A DNA stretch of 64,000 nt from NCBI GenBank assembly GCA_963920635.1, contig OY987303.1, positions 42,035,223 to 42,099,222 of the forward strand, read 5' to 3'. Below the pieces are notes generated by a model. The model worked only from the letters and a program-made list of their open reading frames with translations, was not told the origin of the DNA and searched no databases. The stretch comes from Pseudeuparius sepicola. Lineage: Eukaryota; Arthropoda; Insecta; Coleoptera; Anthribidae. The position numbers were made by a program, and so were the translations under genes. Of this stretch, positions 45,961 through 58,089 are shown one piece after another (the stretch's first letter is position 1; every line of letters starts with the position of its first letter).

Positions 45961-46919
45961 TTTGGCACTGCTATATTTTTGAGGATGGAGAATAAGCTGA
46001 AAGTGTCAATTTCGCCGTATCCTACAGAGGGCGCCACTTGCGCTGTTTTTGGATCGTTTCTTTACTCCTAACTTTTTTGAGGTTATCTTTTTGGCCTTGT
46101 AGGTCCGTCATTTTAGTGTATCTTTTCAATCTGCACAAAAAAAGTAGGTACTCTTGTTTCATAACGCCCAAATCTACCGTTTGCGTTTAAATTGCGAAAA
46201 CATGCCCCAAAACACCTGTTGACTTCAATATTCGAAAAATAAAATATTCACCTACTACTTTCAGATGTTACAGATCAACTGTACTTACATTGAAAATGAA
46301 CATTGGTCGAAACACATTTGTTTTATTGAAATAGGGTGTCCAAATTTTGTCCTTTCCATTTTGAAAGTGAACATTTTTTGGGACATTGTTCATATGGGTT
46401 TTTTTCTCGCTTTAAATGGTACAGTCGTTATGCAATATTTGAAAGCAGTAGGTGAATATTTTATTTTTCGAATCTTGAAATCAACAGGTGTTTTGGGACA
46501 CGTTTTGGAAATTTCAACGCAAACGGTTGATTTGATCGTTATGAAACAAGAGTACCTTTTTGTTGCAGAATGAAAAGATACACTAAAATGACGGACCTGC
46601 AAGGCCAAAAATAACCTCAAAAACGTAGTAAAGAAACGGTCCAAAAACAGCGCAAGTGGCGCCCTCTGTGGGATACGGCAAAATTGACATGTTCAGCTTA
46701 TTCTCCATCCCCAAATACATTGCAGTGCCAAATTTCAGTTCAGCAGCTTGATTGGTTTGGAAGATGTAGCCATAATTCAATTTCAAAAAATGAACTTTAA
46801 TGCTCTGTATCTCTTAAACAAACAACATTTCTATAAGGCATATTATATTATTGTAATATTTTGGTCCAAAATATATGCGGTTGCACTATGTCTCATTACT
46901 AATGACTCACCCTGTATAC
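45961..46919. repeat. Large palindromic element, copy 2
   Basis: Arms at 45961-46285 and 46419-46735 are inverted and match copy 1 (GCGCCACTTGCGCTGTTTTT, GTTTCATAACG, CAAAACACCTGTTGACTTC). The one-sided tail runs to ACTCACCCTGTATACT at about 46921. Confidence 0.88.
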
Positions 46920-46983
46920 TAGATTTGGCATTTGGCATTTAGACGTACGCCGGGCTGCATGGAAATCCAATATGGCTACCGGC

Positions 46984-47781
46984 CCATATAGCATTTAATA
47001 TTTTTTGAATATGCAAAACAAGTTCCTAATGTGCAAAAAGTATTCCCCATATTTATAAAATATTGTTACAATATTTTACGAAATGTGTTCAGTAACTGCA
47101 TATACCCAAGATATTTGTTAATCGCAGATACAAATATAATATGTTAGATGAATGTACAAATGATGTATATGTTTGTTTTGAATAAGAAGAGATATTTCCA
47201 CAATATCTTGTGTAACATATTCCTAACTTAATGGTTCTATAAATATTTACAAATTGAACATTTAACTTAAGTACATTACAGGCACGTTCACCTTAGGAAC
47301 GTGCAATTTGGAATATTGCTGGAACATGCTAAATAGTACATTCATACAGCAAATATCTTATGAATGTTCACAAGCGTTACTTATTCCTAGTCTTGTGACG
47401 TCAGAGATTCTAGCTTACACTATTTTTAGATAATGTTTCCAAGTACCTCAATGGTTCAGTTGGTTAGAGCGTCAACTTGTAAATCGATGGTCGTAGGTTT
47501 GAACCCAGAAACTGGTGTTGGCGGATTTTTTTTTTATAATGTTCACGTGAATATTAAATGGATATACATAGAACATACATTTAATATTTGTGGAACATGC
47601 GCATTCAATATATTTGTGAATGTTTATAATACGTGAAATAGTACCTTCAAAAGGCGAACACCTGAATGTTGCCAGAATGTTCAGATAATGTTTCTGCAGT
47701 TTTTATGAATATTCCTACAATATGCATGTTCTCTGAAAAAGTATTATCAGAATATTCCGCCAATGTTATTTTGCTATATGG
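46984..47781 (+). mobile_element. tRNA-Thr-bearing TIR element, copy B
   Basis: Ends CCATATAGCA and TGCTATATGG. It aligns with copy A (32728-33565, inverted) over its whole length, including GGCACGTTCACCTTAGGAA and CATTCATACAGCAAATATCTT. A clear target duplication was not found. Confidence 0.88.
47444..47519 (+). pseudogene. tRNA-Thr(TGT)-like sequence in element copy B
   Basis: It has GGTTCAGTTGGTTAGAGCG (A box), a CTTGTAA loop and GTAGGTTTGAACCC (B box with one change). The same tRNA-like core sits at the same place in copy A, so it belongs to the element. Confidence 0.72.
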
Positions 47782-48573
47782 AGGGCGCAGTATTCAACGA
47801 TCAAGATTGTCGTTCCGCGTCAGTCGAAGAAACCGCGCGTAGATATTTCTACAGTCGTGCGTGTCCGATTCGAATCGTTTATCACCGAGTTATGCTTACT
47901 TACCCAAATCAGAATTTACTTCGGAAGGTTAATAATGGCTACGGCCATTGGCCCGTAAATATCCATTATCATGCTCGTTTCAGACATTAATTAATGCGGG
48001 TATGTCCGGTATTACAACTACATCAGCATCTATCTACTTATTAAAGCCTTGTCCTCCGTTGTAGTTTCTGTAGGACTTCGCCCACTTTAAGGGCCCGGAT
48101 CACCGTTGGATTCTAACCACAAAACAAGCTTTACGGCTTGGTCGATATCTAAAAAACTAAGAGTTTTTGACGAGTAATTCAAAATGATTCATTTAGATAA
48201 AGGAATGACGGACCCAACAGATTTTTTTATTTTCTCATTTTTGCTCCTCAGTGTCCATAAACTTGCAATTAAAATACTGAAAACGGCATGTATTGTAGGT
48301 AATGGCTATTGCGGAAACCCAGTAACTGCATTTAAAAAATCTAAAAAAGCAGTTGGACATATTTTGTCTTTCATCTTTAATAATATATTTCATTTTTATT
48401 TGAGCAATCCTTTGTTGTGATCGCAACTTTCCCGTTTACCGCTACCATCGCTTTTTGCGAAAGCGTGAAAAGCGGAGCAGTAGCGCCGCTAGGCCCCAAA
48501 ACAGATTTGTAGTCAGCGCGTGCAATTTACACAACGACGGGAATAGGAGTGGTAGTAGTTGTAGATAAGTAGG
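47782..48573. other. No gene recognised
   Basis: A 78-codon frame at 48184-48420 (hydrophobic) and others show no motif. A GC-rich AGCGTGAAAAGCGGAGC stretch lies at about 48460. Confidence 0.4.
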
Positions 48574-48808
48574 TCAGACTGTGGATGCACTTAAATGAAT
48601 CCGAACTAATTTCATAGATGTCTTGAATTGAATTGACTTTATTTGGACCAGAACGGTATTAAATTCCTCGTGTGTCAAAATTTGCTCCCCTAAGACACGA
48701 TTTAAATATGTTTTTACATTTTTGATTCCAACTTCCCACAATCCTCCGAAATAAGGGGATGCGGGAAGAAAGAAATTTCCAAAGAATTTTGAAAACAATC
48801 TTTAAGGT

Positions 48809-49191
48809 CCATTTAATTTTTAATTGGCTTTTTAGCCATCAAACTGATTAAAAGACAACATCACGTTGCCTGGAAAATTCATAAATTCTTAACAGTAAAT
48901 GATCATAACAAAGTTGTTTTCTGAGCTTTCGGAGAATAAATCTCCCTCCCTTCTCAAAGATTATGTCAAGCCGAAATGAAATGACAGATTAAAATCTCTC
49001 ATGATTTTTGAGAAAGGAGGAAGATTTATTCTCCGAAAGCTCAGAAAACAAAATTGTTGAAGTTATTTTTTGAGTTACACGTTCAAAGCTTCGTTCATTT
49101 ACTGTTAGGAATTTATGTTTTTTGCAGGCAACTTGAAAAAGTTGTCTTTTAATCACTTTGGTGGAGAAAAACCCTATTAAAAATTAAATGG
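48809..49191. repeat. Palindromic MITE inside the BEL/Pao relic
   Basis: Ends CCATTTAATTTTTAAT and inverse. Arms extend through AAAGACAAC, TTCATAAATTC and GAGCTTTCGGAGAATAAATC. About 380 bp with little loop. Confidence 0.85.
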
Positions 49192-49660
49192 ATCTGTTTG
49201 TGCCACAAAGAAATTTCCTACAAAAATCTTTAAGGTATCTGGCTGCCCCTGTAAAATGCCTTTATCCGAATGAATTTCAAAACAACCCACTTGCAATAAA
49301 TCTTCGTAATGCAGACAAAAATGCATATGTTGATAGATGGCCGCGGTGGCCGCTTTGATGTCGCTCGTACCGGCGCTGACTTTTTAGACTGCATGTTTTT
49401 CTGCCTTCGATCGACCTTGGTTCGAGGCAGGCGCATGCACATGTCTTTATAGAAAAACACCGCTATGGCCAAGAGCGCTGGACAAATGTGGGTTCACGGT
49501 ATTGCTCCTAAATAGGCTTTATCCGTGTGATTTACTGGGATTACTACGATTTTCTAGGGTTTTCCGTAGTACTTGTGCGAATGCTATCCTAGTTCTATCG
49601 GGAAAAAAGTCGGCCCTAGCCGCAAATGACAACGAAGACAAAATAATAGTAATTGCCCCC

Positions 49661-49738
49661 TCCCCCACACAAGCATGTGGTTGCTTCTGGGGTACTCCTA
49701 GTTTAGAGTATTGTGAGGGTGAGAATTATTATTATTAT
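49661..49738 (+). repeat. Retroposon tail, copy 2
   Basis: It matches 30930-31010 (CACAAGCATGTGGTTGCTTC to GTGAGGGTGAGAATTATTATT). Confidence 0.75.
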
Positions 49739-51149
49739 CGGAAACAAGTTGAAGGTAAAGAGATTTGATTTGAGCAACATACAAATAAACAATTATAAAT
49801 GAAACGTGAATGGTTGGATTTACGCCAAAAATATAAGATTTTTTTATTATTACATTTGTCGATAATATAATATAAATAAAACTGGTAACGTCCAGTGTCC
49901 TGAAGACGAAATAAATATCGTTGAACATTTATTGATTTATTGAAGAATTATAAACAAATAATATATACTTACTTTACATATTTTGGCACCTCTTAATTTC
50001 CCGAGAGTGATTTTAAATGGAACTTCAAAATCTACCCACACATTGGAATGCTCTTATTTGGAAACTCGATAAGAAGCAGGGCGAGGATTAAGTTTTTAGT
50101 TCAGAGAAAACATTTATAGCATTTAGAGAGGCAGCTCTTAATTACATATTTAACCGACAATATCAAAAATTGTCGCCTCAATAGGGTAATGTTTGCACTC
50201 CAATGTAGAGACAAGTAATTGAGCTGAATATGTTCAACAATTAAATCTGTTAATCTATGGTGTTTTGGTAAGAATATTGGATGTTTCTTATCAAAATGTA
50301 AATTTGCATGATCAAGCCGACCACCCACTTTCAATACACCATGTTCGTCTAGAAAAGGGCATAGCTTACGTAAAGGTTTAGAAAAAGGTTGATTTCTTGT
50401 ATGCTAAAATCGAGCAATCCGTACGCCTGTCGTAAATAAAACCACGTTTTCAATGACATTCCGCGATTGGTCGGTAGGCTATAAAATTACACCAGACTAG
50501 GCAACAGGGACGTATTCGATCGCAAAAATGTAGTTATGCAGTTTTATCTTGTTGTTTTCAGCTATTTAGACACTGCCACAAATAATTTTATCGATGTTTT
50601 GAACCATTTTAATTAAGCCAATAATTCTTTTCCGTATAATTTCAGAAATGTCACTAGCAAAAATTTTACTTTCAACACATTTCACCAAGTACAAAAGTGC
50701 TTCTGTTAATAATTTTAAATTAACGATAACACCATCTAACTCTTTCATGAGTATGCTTTGTATTATGAATAAACCGTGTGATGTATGAAGAGATTCGCAA
50801 AAATTTTGGTAAACGAAGAAATTTCATCAAAAAGAATATCAATGGTTTCACGAGTTGAAGTTGAGATTAGAACAATGTTTCTTTCTTCACGAAAGTCTAG
50901 AGAAATGTTCTCAGAATAAGATGGTAAAATTAGTCCCAGAAGACGTATTTGGAACTGACGGCCACTCTCACTCCGCCCACCATGGGAAAAAGTTTACCAA
51001 CTCTGCAGGAAGCATGCCTCTAGAAGCACACTCTGCAGGATTAGATGAACCTGGAACATTATGCCAGTGTGAAGAAGGAATATTATCTTGTATGAAAGAA
51101 AGGCGGTTTCAACAAAGGTCTTATACACTTATTTGAATAAGTTTGTGAA

Positions 51150-52130
51150 CAAATTTTAATAATAACAACAATAATAATAATATCGTATTTATTGAAAGTA
51201 CATATTACAGAATGATAAGTAGTACGACGAAGGGGAAGTTTAGCACCAGGCTATTTTTACCCCCCACACAAAAAAATAAAAAAATAAAAATTCTCACAAA
51301 CAAATAATTGATAAATTACAAAAAAAGCATAAAAAAACAGGCAATTACGACAACATAAACAAACTTATTGTAAATTAAGTAAATAAGCCTTAATTTTAAA
51401 TTTAAAAGATGTTAAGGGCAATTCCTTAAATTCTGCAGATAAAGAATTATAAAATTGTGTAGCACAATAGACAAAACTCTTCCTAAATAATGTGGTTCTG
51501 TATCTACTTGACACAGCTGCAACAAAAAAGTTCTTAAATACGGAGTTGAATTAGTGATCAAAATTTTGTGCACAAATGTTCCCAAATGCTGTTTAACTCA
51601 GTTGTCAACCCTCAACCATTTCAGTTCATTTATTTTGTCAGACACATGATCATACTTCCTCAGGCCAAATATCAACCGACAACATGCATTTTGGATCCAC
51701 TGGATACGTGCTTTGCACAAGGAATCTAAGCAAGGCCCATGCACCAAGTCATCATGATTGAGCAAAGAGAGAACTATTGTTTCAGCCAAAAGTTTCTTCA
51801 ATCGAAAATCCAAGAGGGATCTATTGGCATATAGTAATTTTAAAGCAGCAAAAGATTTTCTTGTTAAGTTATCGATATGTTTATGAAATTTCAACTTCTC
51901 ATCAAAAATAAGTTTTTTGGCTAAAGATCATAACACAAGATTTGGCACCATTAAGCTTTAAATTGTGGCCAGATGATAATTCGAACAATGATTTCAAGTC
52001 GGAATTAATTGTGTAGACCAGGTTGCCCAACTCAGACAAAGGTGAGCAATACAAAAGCTGCGTGTCATTAGCATAAACGTGTGAATGATAATTACTGAAG
52101 GATCGAACCTATGAATTGACAAGCAGATGG
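51150..52130 (-). pseudogene. LINE reverse transcriptase 3' part with (ATT)n tail
   Basis: The minus strand has the active-site region HVYANDTQLLYC (about 52080; YAND for the usual YADD), NLKLNGAKSCVMIF, then FKLLYANRSLLDF-like AALKLLYANRSLLDF, LLNHDDLVHGPCLDSL, RLIFGLRKYDHVSDK and INELKWLRVDN (51598). A decayed tail (RTFLLQLCQVDTEP-like) follows. The element ends in an (ATT)n tract at about 51155-51175, as in I/Jockey-type LINEs. Frameshifts near 51900 and 52100 break it. Confidence 0.85.
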
Positions 52131-52216
52131 AAGGAGTGTAGAGAGAGAGAAACTGGCAGCCAAACTTGAGTAAGTGAAATAGTAAATAAATCAGCTGATT
52201 CCGGCAAAAACCACAT

Positions 52217-54003
52217 AACACATGGTACCTTATGGAAGGTAAAAAGCAAAGATTGTATGGATAAACACAAAAAGCAAGCTGCATATGAAGTTTTAATTAA
52301 AAAAATGCGCGAAATTGACGATTCCGCAGTTAAAGAAACTGTAGTTAAAAAAAATAAATAATTTACGCAGTAGTTTTCGGAAAGAGTATGGTATGGATGA
52401 ATCAGATTTTTATGTTCCGCATTTGTGGTATTATAATCTCCTAATGTTTCTAACCGATCAAGAAACGCCTAGAAGCGGTTTATCCGACATATAAGAAAAT
52501 AACGACAATGATGATATCCAATCCCTTCGTTCTCAGGTAAGAATAAATAATAAACAAAGTATGTTCTAATATTATTTTATTTACAAATAATAATGCCTCC
52601 AAGAAAATATGATATTTTTTTATGTTATAGGTAATGTAGATATTGAAATGCCACCATTTTGTAACGTCTCGTTGCCATGTAACGCAACCTTCGTTGTTGA
52701 AATATCGGCAAACTTTTCTCTGACCGATTTTGCATCTTCGGACGTATTGCGATTATATCCATTTTGTAAGTTTATAAACGAAACATCAGAGTTATTGTCG
52801 ACACCATCTGCTGGTGATGTATATATGCATCCGAGCAGTTGCGTCTTAAAAAATTGTGCAAAATACAGCAACACATAACGACAGCATCAATATTTTCCAA
52901 CTTCAAATTTATGGCGCTTCTGAAAATTCTAAATCGCGCAGCGAGAATCCCAAACGCATTCTCAAAAATACATCGCGCACGTGATAGTCTGTAATTAAAA
53001 ATCCTGGTTTCCTCATTTAAAAATCTTTGATTACATGGTTTCAAAAAATTTGGTCTTATTGCAAATGCTTCATCTCCTATAAATACATAAGGCAACGTTT
53101 CTGCACTTATAGCAGTTTTTTCATCTGCGGGTAATTTCAATTTGTTTCTTAACAGCTTTTCATGGAATTTTGTTGTTTCTATAACTCCGCCATCCGATAC
53201 TCTCCCATTGATGCCAAACTCGCACATGACGAATTCATAGTTTGCATTTACTATGGCCATTAAAACCATACTGTGAGTTCCTTTATAATTATAGAAGTAA
53301 GATCCACTCCCTGGGGGAGGAATAATTTCAACGTGTTTACCATCCACCGAACCAACACAATGAGGGAAATTCCACCTTTCTTCGAAGAGTCTTGCAATAT
53401 GTCTCCATTCTTCTTCACTGGTTGGAAACTAGAAAAAATAAATGGATTGTATACAGGGTGTTACTTGACCTACCTTTAAGTAACACCCTATACATATAGA
53501 AACTTTGCATTTTATGAAAAACATAAATATTAAGCAAAATACTTTAAGTATATTGTTTTTATTTCCAGGAGACGGATAATGACCCTTTGTCACCAATTTC
53601 TGCGGCTACATCACTACATGACACGCCAAGTACATCAGCTACATCTTATACAGCGAAGAACAGGAAAAGGGGATCTAAGAAAATCGATCCAAGTGAAGCC
53701 ATTTTGGAAGTGGTTAGTAAAAGATTAGCTGCATACCGAGATGAAGACGAATTTGATGTACTTGGTAAAAATATTGCCAATAAATTGAGTAAAGTATCCG
53801 ACGAACAAAAAATTATCGCTGAAAAAATTATCAACGATGTTTTATATGAAGCACAGCTGGGAACGCTACATAGAAATAGTCGCTTAGTAGTTAACGGCAC
53901 TACCGCTCATAGTAACACTGTACTGACTACACCACTGGCTACATTTAACTATAATGATCCGACGGCAAGACCTTTATCAGATCAAAATAGTAATTTTGGG
54001 TGA
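52217..54003 (+). pseudogene. Harbinger accessory gene: MADF domain plus BESS-like tail, two exons
   Basis: Exon 1 (about 52217-52536) encodes a MADF-type domain (LWKVKSKDCMDKHKKQAAYE, then FRKEYGMDESDFYVPHLW and YYNLLMFLTDQETPRSGLS) and ends CTCAG|GTAAGA. Exon 2 (53569-54003) starts after TTTCCAG and joins in phase. It holds a basic patch (KNRKRGSKK) and a BESS-like helix pair (DVLGKNIANKLSKV and IINDVLYEAQLGTL). In PIF/Harbinger elements such a DNA-binding partner helps the transposase. A frameshift in an A-run near 52355 and a stop near 52490 break exon 1; its N-terminus is lost at the LINE junction. The intron 52537-53568 contains the antisense transposase exon 2. Confidence 0.78.
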
Positions 54004-54543
54004 TGGACACAACCGACAGTATCTGACTGTATTACCAATTTTGATCCAAGTATTTAATTTTTAGAGTATAGTTGTTATTATAAACATTAAAAATTATATT
54101 TCTTACCTTAAAATATTTTTTTCTAAGAACACTATAAATTGCATTGCAGGTGTCCGGAATAATGTAGCTTAGCGCCTGGGGTGATATAATTGTAGAATAC
54201 TTTAAATCTGCATAGGATCGCCCGGTAGCTAAATTCCTTAAGGTGCCAGTTAATCTTTCGTGGCAACTTATAGCGTCTCTCATTTTTGTGTTACGTTTTT
54301 CAATTAATGGACTTACTAATGTTAATAACTGCAAGTATGTCTCCTCGTCCATCCGTAAATAATTATACCAATCCTGCTTCTCAATTTTAAATTCTTTCAA
54401 TAAATTCACGTGTGAATATTTCGATCTTTGTAGAAGCCAGTTTTTGCACCACTTCTTTTTTCAGCAACATAAGATTTTTCCCCCTTTAGTTTCATTACTG
54501 TGCATGCTAATATTGCAAAATCGAGCAGCTCCTTTTCACTCAT
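52620..54543 (-). pseudogene. PIF/Harbinger transposase (DDE_Tnp_4), two exons
   Basis: ATG at 54543 opens exon 1, which shifts frame once in an A-run near 54455 and then reads DWYNYLRMDEETYLQLL, MRDAISCHERLTGTLRNLAT and ends YFK at 54107 (donor GTAAGA). Exon 2 starts at 53428 after TTTCTAG, in phase (FPTSEEEWRHIARLFEE). Catalytic residues: Asp in CVGSVDGKHVE, Asp in GRVSDGGV, Glu in ARCIFENAFGIL. A frameshift near 52820 separates the C-terminal end (AKSVREKFADI). The DDE set and splice sites look intact; the frameshifts make it a pseudogene or reflect assembly errors. The intron 53429-54106 contains exon 2 of the opposite-strand gene. Confidence 0.9.
53449..53494. repeat. Miniature hairpin ATACAGGGTGTTACTT
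   Basis: Arms of about 15-17 bp around an 11-nt loop, located where the two Harbinger introns overlap. The end matches the ACAGGGTG ends of the larger foldbacks. Confidence 0.75.
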
Positions 54544-54600
54544 TTTTCTCCAGCACTATACACCACGAATATGAACATTAATTTAACGGCCATGGGAAGA

Positions 54601-54735
54601 GGTTTTCCAATGGCCTGTGCAGTCTTATCTGTGCAGGCCGCCGGCGAGGCCCCCTGTTAATGTGTGAGGTTTTTCCGGTGGCCTGCGCAGTCCATATCTG
54701 TGCAGGCGGCCGGAGAGGCCGCCTGTTAGTGTGTA
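54601..54735. repeat. GC-rich direct repeat, two 67-bp units
   Basis: Units start at 54601 and 54668 (GGTTTTCC..TGGCCTG, ATCTGTGCAGGC, GAGGCC, CCTGTTA). Each holds an imperfect inverted GGCCTG/CAGGCC pair. They lie just upstream of the transposase start and may be subterminal binding sites. Confidence 0.75.
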
Positions 54736-56229
54736 GGGCCCTTTTGTCCTAACTTCTATTTTTTTGTCCTGTGCTTCAAACGAGTTCCGTTGTCAAACGT
54801 CATTTTCCTTCTGTCCCAATAATTATTAAGTATTTATATTTGATTTGAGTTCGTGTCGTGGTGGTAGTTTTGTATAAAACGGCGTTGAGTTTTCTTAGTT
54901 GGTGTTTGGTTTAATATTTTTATCAGAGAGAAAAATTAATTTAGCTATGTGGCTATACCTATTCTCTCTGTTATAGTTGTAGATTACAAAAAAGATGGTC
55001 ATCAACTCCTGTTGTGTATTTGCATATACCAAACGCCAAACGGCGCGGAAAGAATAAAATAGTGGGGTTTATTTTAATTCGTAAGTCGTATTATTAAATA
55101 TGTCAAGTTTTAAAAATCTTTGCTAATAACTTTGCAGTTTTCAAAAAGATAGAGTTATAGAGAGACAAGTGGATTGCAGCAATAAAAAGGAAAATTTTGT
55201 TCTTTATACAAGTATACTTGCATTTGTAGTAACATTTTATTGAGAGCAATTTCATAGAGACTTTTGGGCAGCGCAAACTTAAAACGTATGTAATTACTAC
55301 AGTTTTTATTTTCCAAGTCATCTTATGAAGGGAAAAACTGGCAAAATATTGTGCTAATGAACCTAGCTCTTCGTAGTCAAAGATGGAAATTGAGGTTCTG
55401 GTCCCTTTAATAGGTACTTATTTGTAACTCTTTTTGTTAGAGGCCTAAACATTAAAAATTATATAAAAATATGTAAAATCTAGAGTTCCTGGATAGGGAG
55501 AGTTGGGACAGTAAAGTCATTAGTGTCATTATTCGCCGATTTTGGGCATTAAAGAGATAGCTAGATATTTTCTATCTTTTGCCTTCGCCAAAATTTTAGA
55601 TTTCCATAGAAACTGTGTGTCAAATTAGAGGTTTTTTTGTATTTAGGTTATGGTTTATGTCAAATTAAAAAAATGATGGGAACTCATGGGCGGAGTGTTT
55701 TTTTAATAGGAAACTGAAACCGTGTATGTTTGGTTGCCCGCGATAAGACAACTTATTAGGCCTAAAATATGAATAACTATATCGAATATTTTAAGTTTTA
55801 AGTTTACAAAAATGGCCATTAGGTAGGTATTATTGGACATTTTTAATTAAACAACATAATGAAATTCATTTATTCTTACATTTGAAAATATACATTATTA
55901 AAACATATCGACCTATATATAATAGTACCTATACGATCACTATTAGGTACTTATAACTAAATAAGGTCTCAGAATCAGAATGAATATAAACAATAATATT
56001 ATTCAAAGATTTTATATTGTTCTTATATCATTAAAAATCAAAAATTAGTTTTTACCCTAATTCCATTGCATTTACTTGCAGCAACATTGACCTGGGCACT
56101 TTTTTGTTTTATATTTAATTTTGGCAAAATATACTACCAAGCTGTCTCCTGAATTCGGCAGCCGGTTAACTTTTATCCTATTAGGTGGGGCTTGGTGGCA
56201 CCCAGCCAGCTTTCGCCCCTCAAAGCTGG
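54736..56229. other. No gene recognised
   Basis: AT-rich DNA. From about 56200 down to 56100 the sequence follows the gag stop but shows no protease or RT motif. Confidence 0.4.
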
Positions 56230-57535
56230 CTACTCGGAGTTTTCCTGCTTCTCACCGTCAACAGGATTGGGGCACTGGCGTTTCACATGCCCCTCAACTC
56301 CGCAGTTCCAACAGCGCAGTGGTGTATTTCTTCGAACACCCATCCCATCCTTTGAGGTCGTAGCACGTGAAAGGATGTTTTGGATATCCCGTACCATTTG
56401 TTTTACGTTGGCATTACTGGTACTGCTTCTGTTTTGCGGTCGTACCTGTCTTAACCTCACTTGTCTACGTGCTGCCTGCGTGGCGGCTTCGAATTCCAAA
56501 GCGTGCGCCAAGGCCTCTGAGATGTTTTTGTGGCGGGCTAGCCGAAGCGCTTGGCTAGTCTCGCTGTCACGCACGCCATCTGTAAAGCCGCTTACCGAAA
56601 TTTGTTCCCGAAATTCGACTGGAGCCGATGGATAGGCCAGATTTACCAGACGGGCAATGTCGGCTTCAAATTGTTGCAGGGTCTCATCAGTGCGTTGTCG
56701 TCGACCTTTCAGTTGCGCCTGGTATACCTGTTGTAGATGTGCTTCCCCATATCGCATTTCAAGTGCTTTAACCAGGGAACTATAATCATGCTGAGCGTCG
56801 GCCGGTATCGTTCGCAACACTTCGGTGGCCTCACCTCGTAGACATAACTTCAAATTCCGAGCTTCCTCTTCTCCTGTCCAGAAGTTTGCTTCTTCAGCAG
56901 CCTCAAACTGGATAAGGTAAGTGCTCCATGGCACTTTTCCATCAAACTTGGGAGGCTTCATTTTCATAGAGGATGTGGTCATGCCTACTTCTAATTTTGA
57001 TACACCCTGTAGCGACAGCTGATTCATCCCCGCCTCCAGCTGTTCCATTCTTCCTTCACTGTTGTCAAATTTTGTTTTTATTTTACCAAGTTCACTTTGT
57101 AGCTCATTTTTCATTTCTCCGACTTCCGTTCGTACTTCCTTCTTCATTTGTGTTACTTCTTCTTCAACGACTACTTCAAACTCGGTAATCTTCTTTTGTA
57201 ACTCTATTTTTAGATCTTCCTGCATCTCCATCTGAATGGTTTTCATTTGGATTTCAAATTTTGTGTTGAGGGCACTCATCAGTTTTTCTTGTTTCGTGTC
57301 CCTATCCTCGTCCCTCTTGCGCCTTCCTTCTTCTTTTTCTTCGTCCTTATTCTTTAATTCGTTCTTCATTTCTTCATGAAGATTCTTCATTAACTCTTCT
57401 TGTTTCTTTTCTCTTTCTTCTTGTTTGTCTCTTTTCTCTTTCTTCATGCTTCTTGTCCATTTCATCAAATTTCTTCATAAACATTTCCATCAACTTTTCC
57501 ATTTCCATTGCGATTTGTTTTCTCGTTGTGGGCAT
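56230..57535 (-). pseudogene. Gypsy-type gag with long coiled coil and CCHC knuckle
   Basis: ATG at 57535 starts a frame (MPTTRKQIAMEMEKLMEM) that shifts once near 57440; the rest is a long open frame to 56230. The first 150 residues are Glu/Lys-rich heptad-like coiled coil. Capsid follows (MKPPKFDGKVPWSTYLIQFE, ARNLKLCLRGEATEVLRTIP, SSLVKALEMRYGE, RLVNLAYPSAP). The tail has one zinc knuckle CWNCGVEGHVKRQC. The PBS and LTR lie directly upstream. No pol follows, so the element is 3'-truncated or gag-only. Confidence 0.88.
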
Positions 57536-57556
57536 TCACCTCAGGGTCCTCTTAAA

Positions 57557-57574
57557 ATCCCACCGCTGTCACCA
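57557..57574 (-). promoter_or_regulatory. Primer binding site of the gag element
   Basis: On the minus strand TGGTGACAGCGGTGGGAT lies two bases after the LTR end CAGTACA. TGGTGACAGCG is a known style of PBS in insect Gypsy elements. Confidence 0.8.
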
Positions 57575-57576
57575 AA

Positions 57577-57904
57577 TGTACTGTATCTCAACAATCACAG
57601 ACCAAACTCGTTGCCTTGGTTACCAACTTTATTGTTTAGCCTTCAAAAATCACAAATAACCTTGTCCAAGAATATTCTTTCTGCTCCAAAATTCGCACAA
57701 AATCGCTTTCTCACCTTTCACTTCACTAGGACCAATTCCCAGGGCTTATATACTAAAAAGGAAGACTGGAGAATACTCTAGAATATTCCTGGCCAATGAT
57801 AGCTAGTTCACAAATCATAAGTTCTAGCAAACTTTCTAGAATGTTAGGGAAGCTTTACATGGAAAACCATGAAAACTAAAGGAAAATGGGGCCCTGGGGG
57901 CCAC
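57577..57904 (-). repeat. LTR of the gag element, about 328 bp
   Basis: Plus-strand edges are TGTACTGTATC and GGGGGCCACA. On the minus strand a TATATAAG box at about 57750 precedes GCCCTGGGAATTGGTCC, a plausible U3/R boundary. The outer edge is inferred from the TG rule only. Confidence 0.65.
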
Positions 57905-57917
57905 AGGCCAACAAAGA

Positions 57918-58079
57918 TGTGACGGAAAATGCCTCTAAATTAATTACAAAAATTATAAAACTGTAAGTAGAATACCCAAACTTAAAATTTGTCTGCTAAA
58001 TCTTTGAGTAGGTTAGAAAACCGTGCAGACATATTCATTGAAAGCTGATATAACAACTTTAGAGGCATTTTTCGTTACA
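57918..58079. repeat. 162-bp MITE
   Basis: Ends TGTGACGGAAAATGCCTCTA and TGTAACGAAAAATGCCTCTA (inverted, 2 mismatches over about 22 bp). AT-rich interior. Confidence 0.85.
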
Positions 58080-58089
58080 ATACATAGAA

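Larger units (their letters stand above)
48574..51110 (-). pseudogene. BEL/Pao pol relic (RNase H tail to integrase)
   Basis: Minus-strand pieces in the expected order: NPAECASRGMLPAELV (about 51040-50990, the RNase H-proximal BEL/Pao motif) with a following PWWAE; a linker FDEISSFTKILRI and YITRFIHN (about 50860-50780); the integrase zinc module LCPFLDEHGVLKVGGRL, KHPIFLPKHHRLTDLIVEHI and CLSKCYKCF (50390-50101); then the core end FLPASPYFGGLWEVGIKNVK and LGEQILTHEEF (48780-48650). Pieces are separated by decayed or inserted DNA, including a foldback (48809-49191) and a retroposon tail (49661-49738). Integrase is incomplete. Confidence 0.85.

Noticed and set aside
52609..52878. 89-codon plus-strand frame
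   Set aside because: It is the complement of the Harbinger transposase C-terminal exon.
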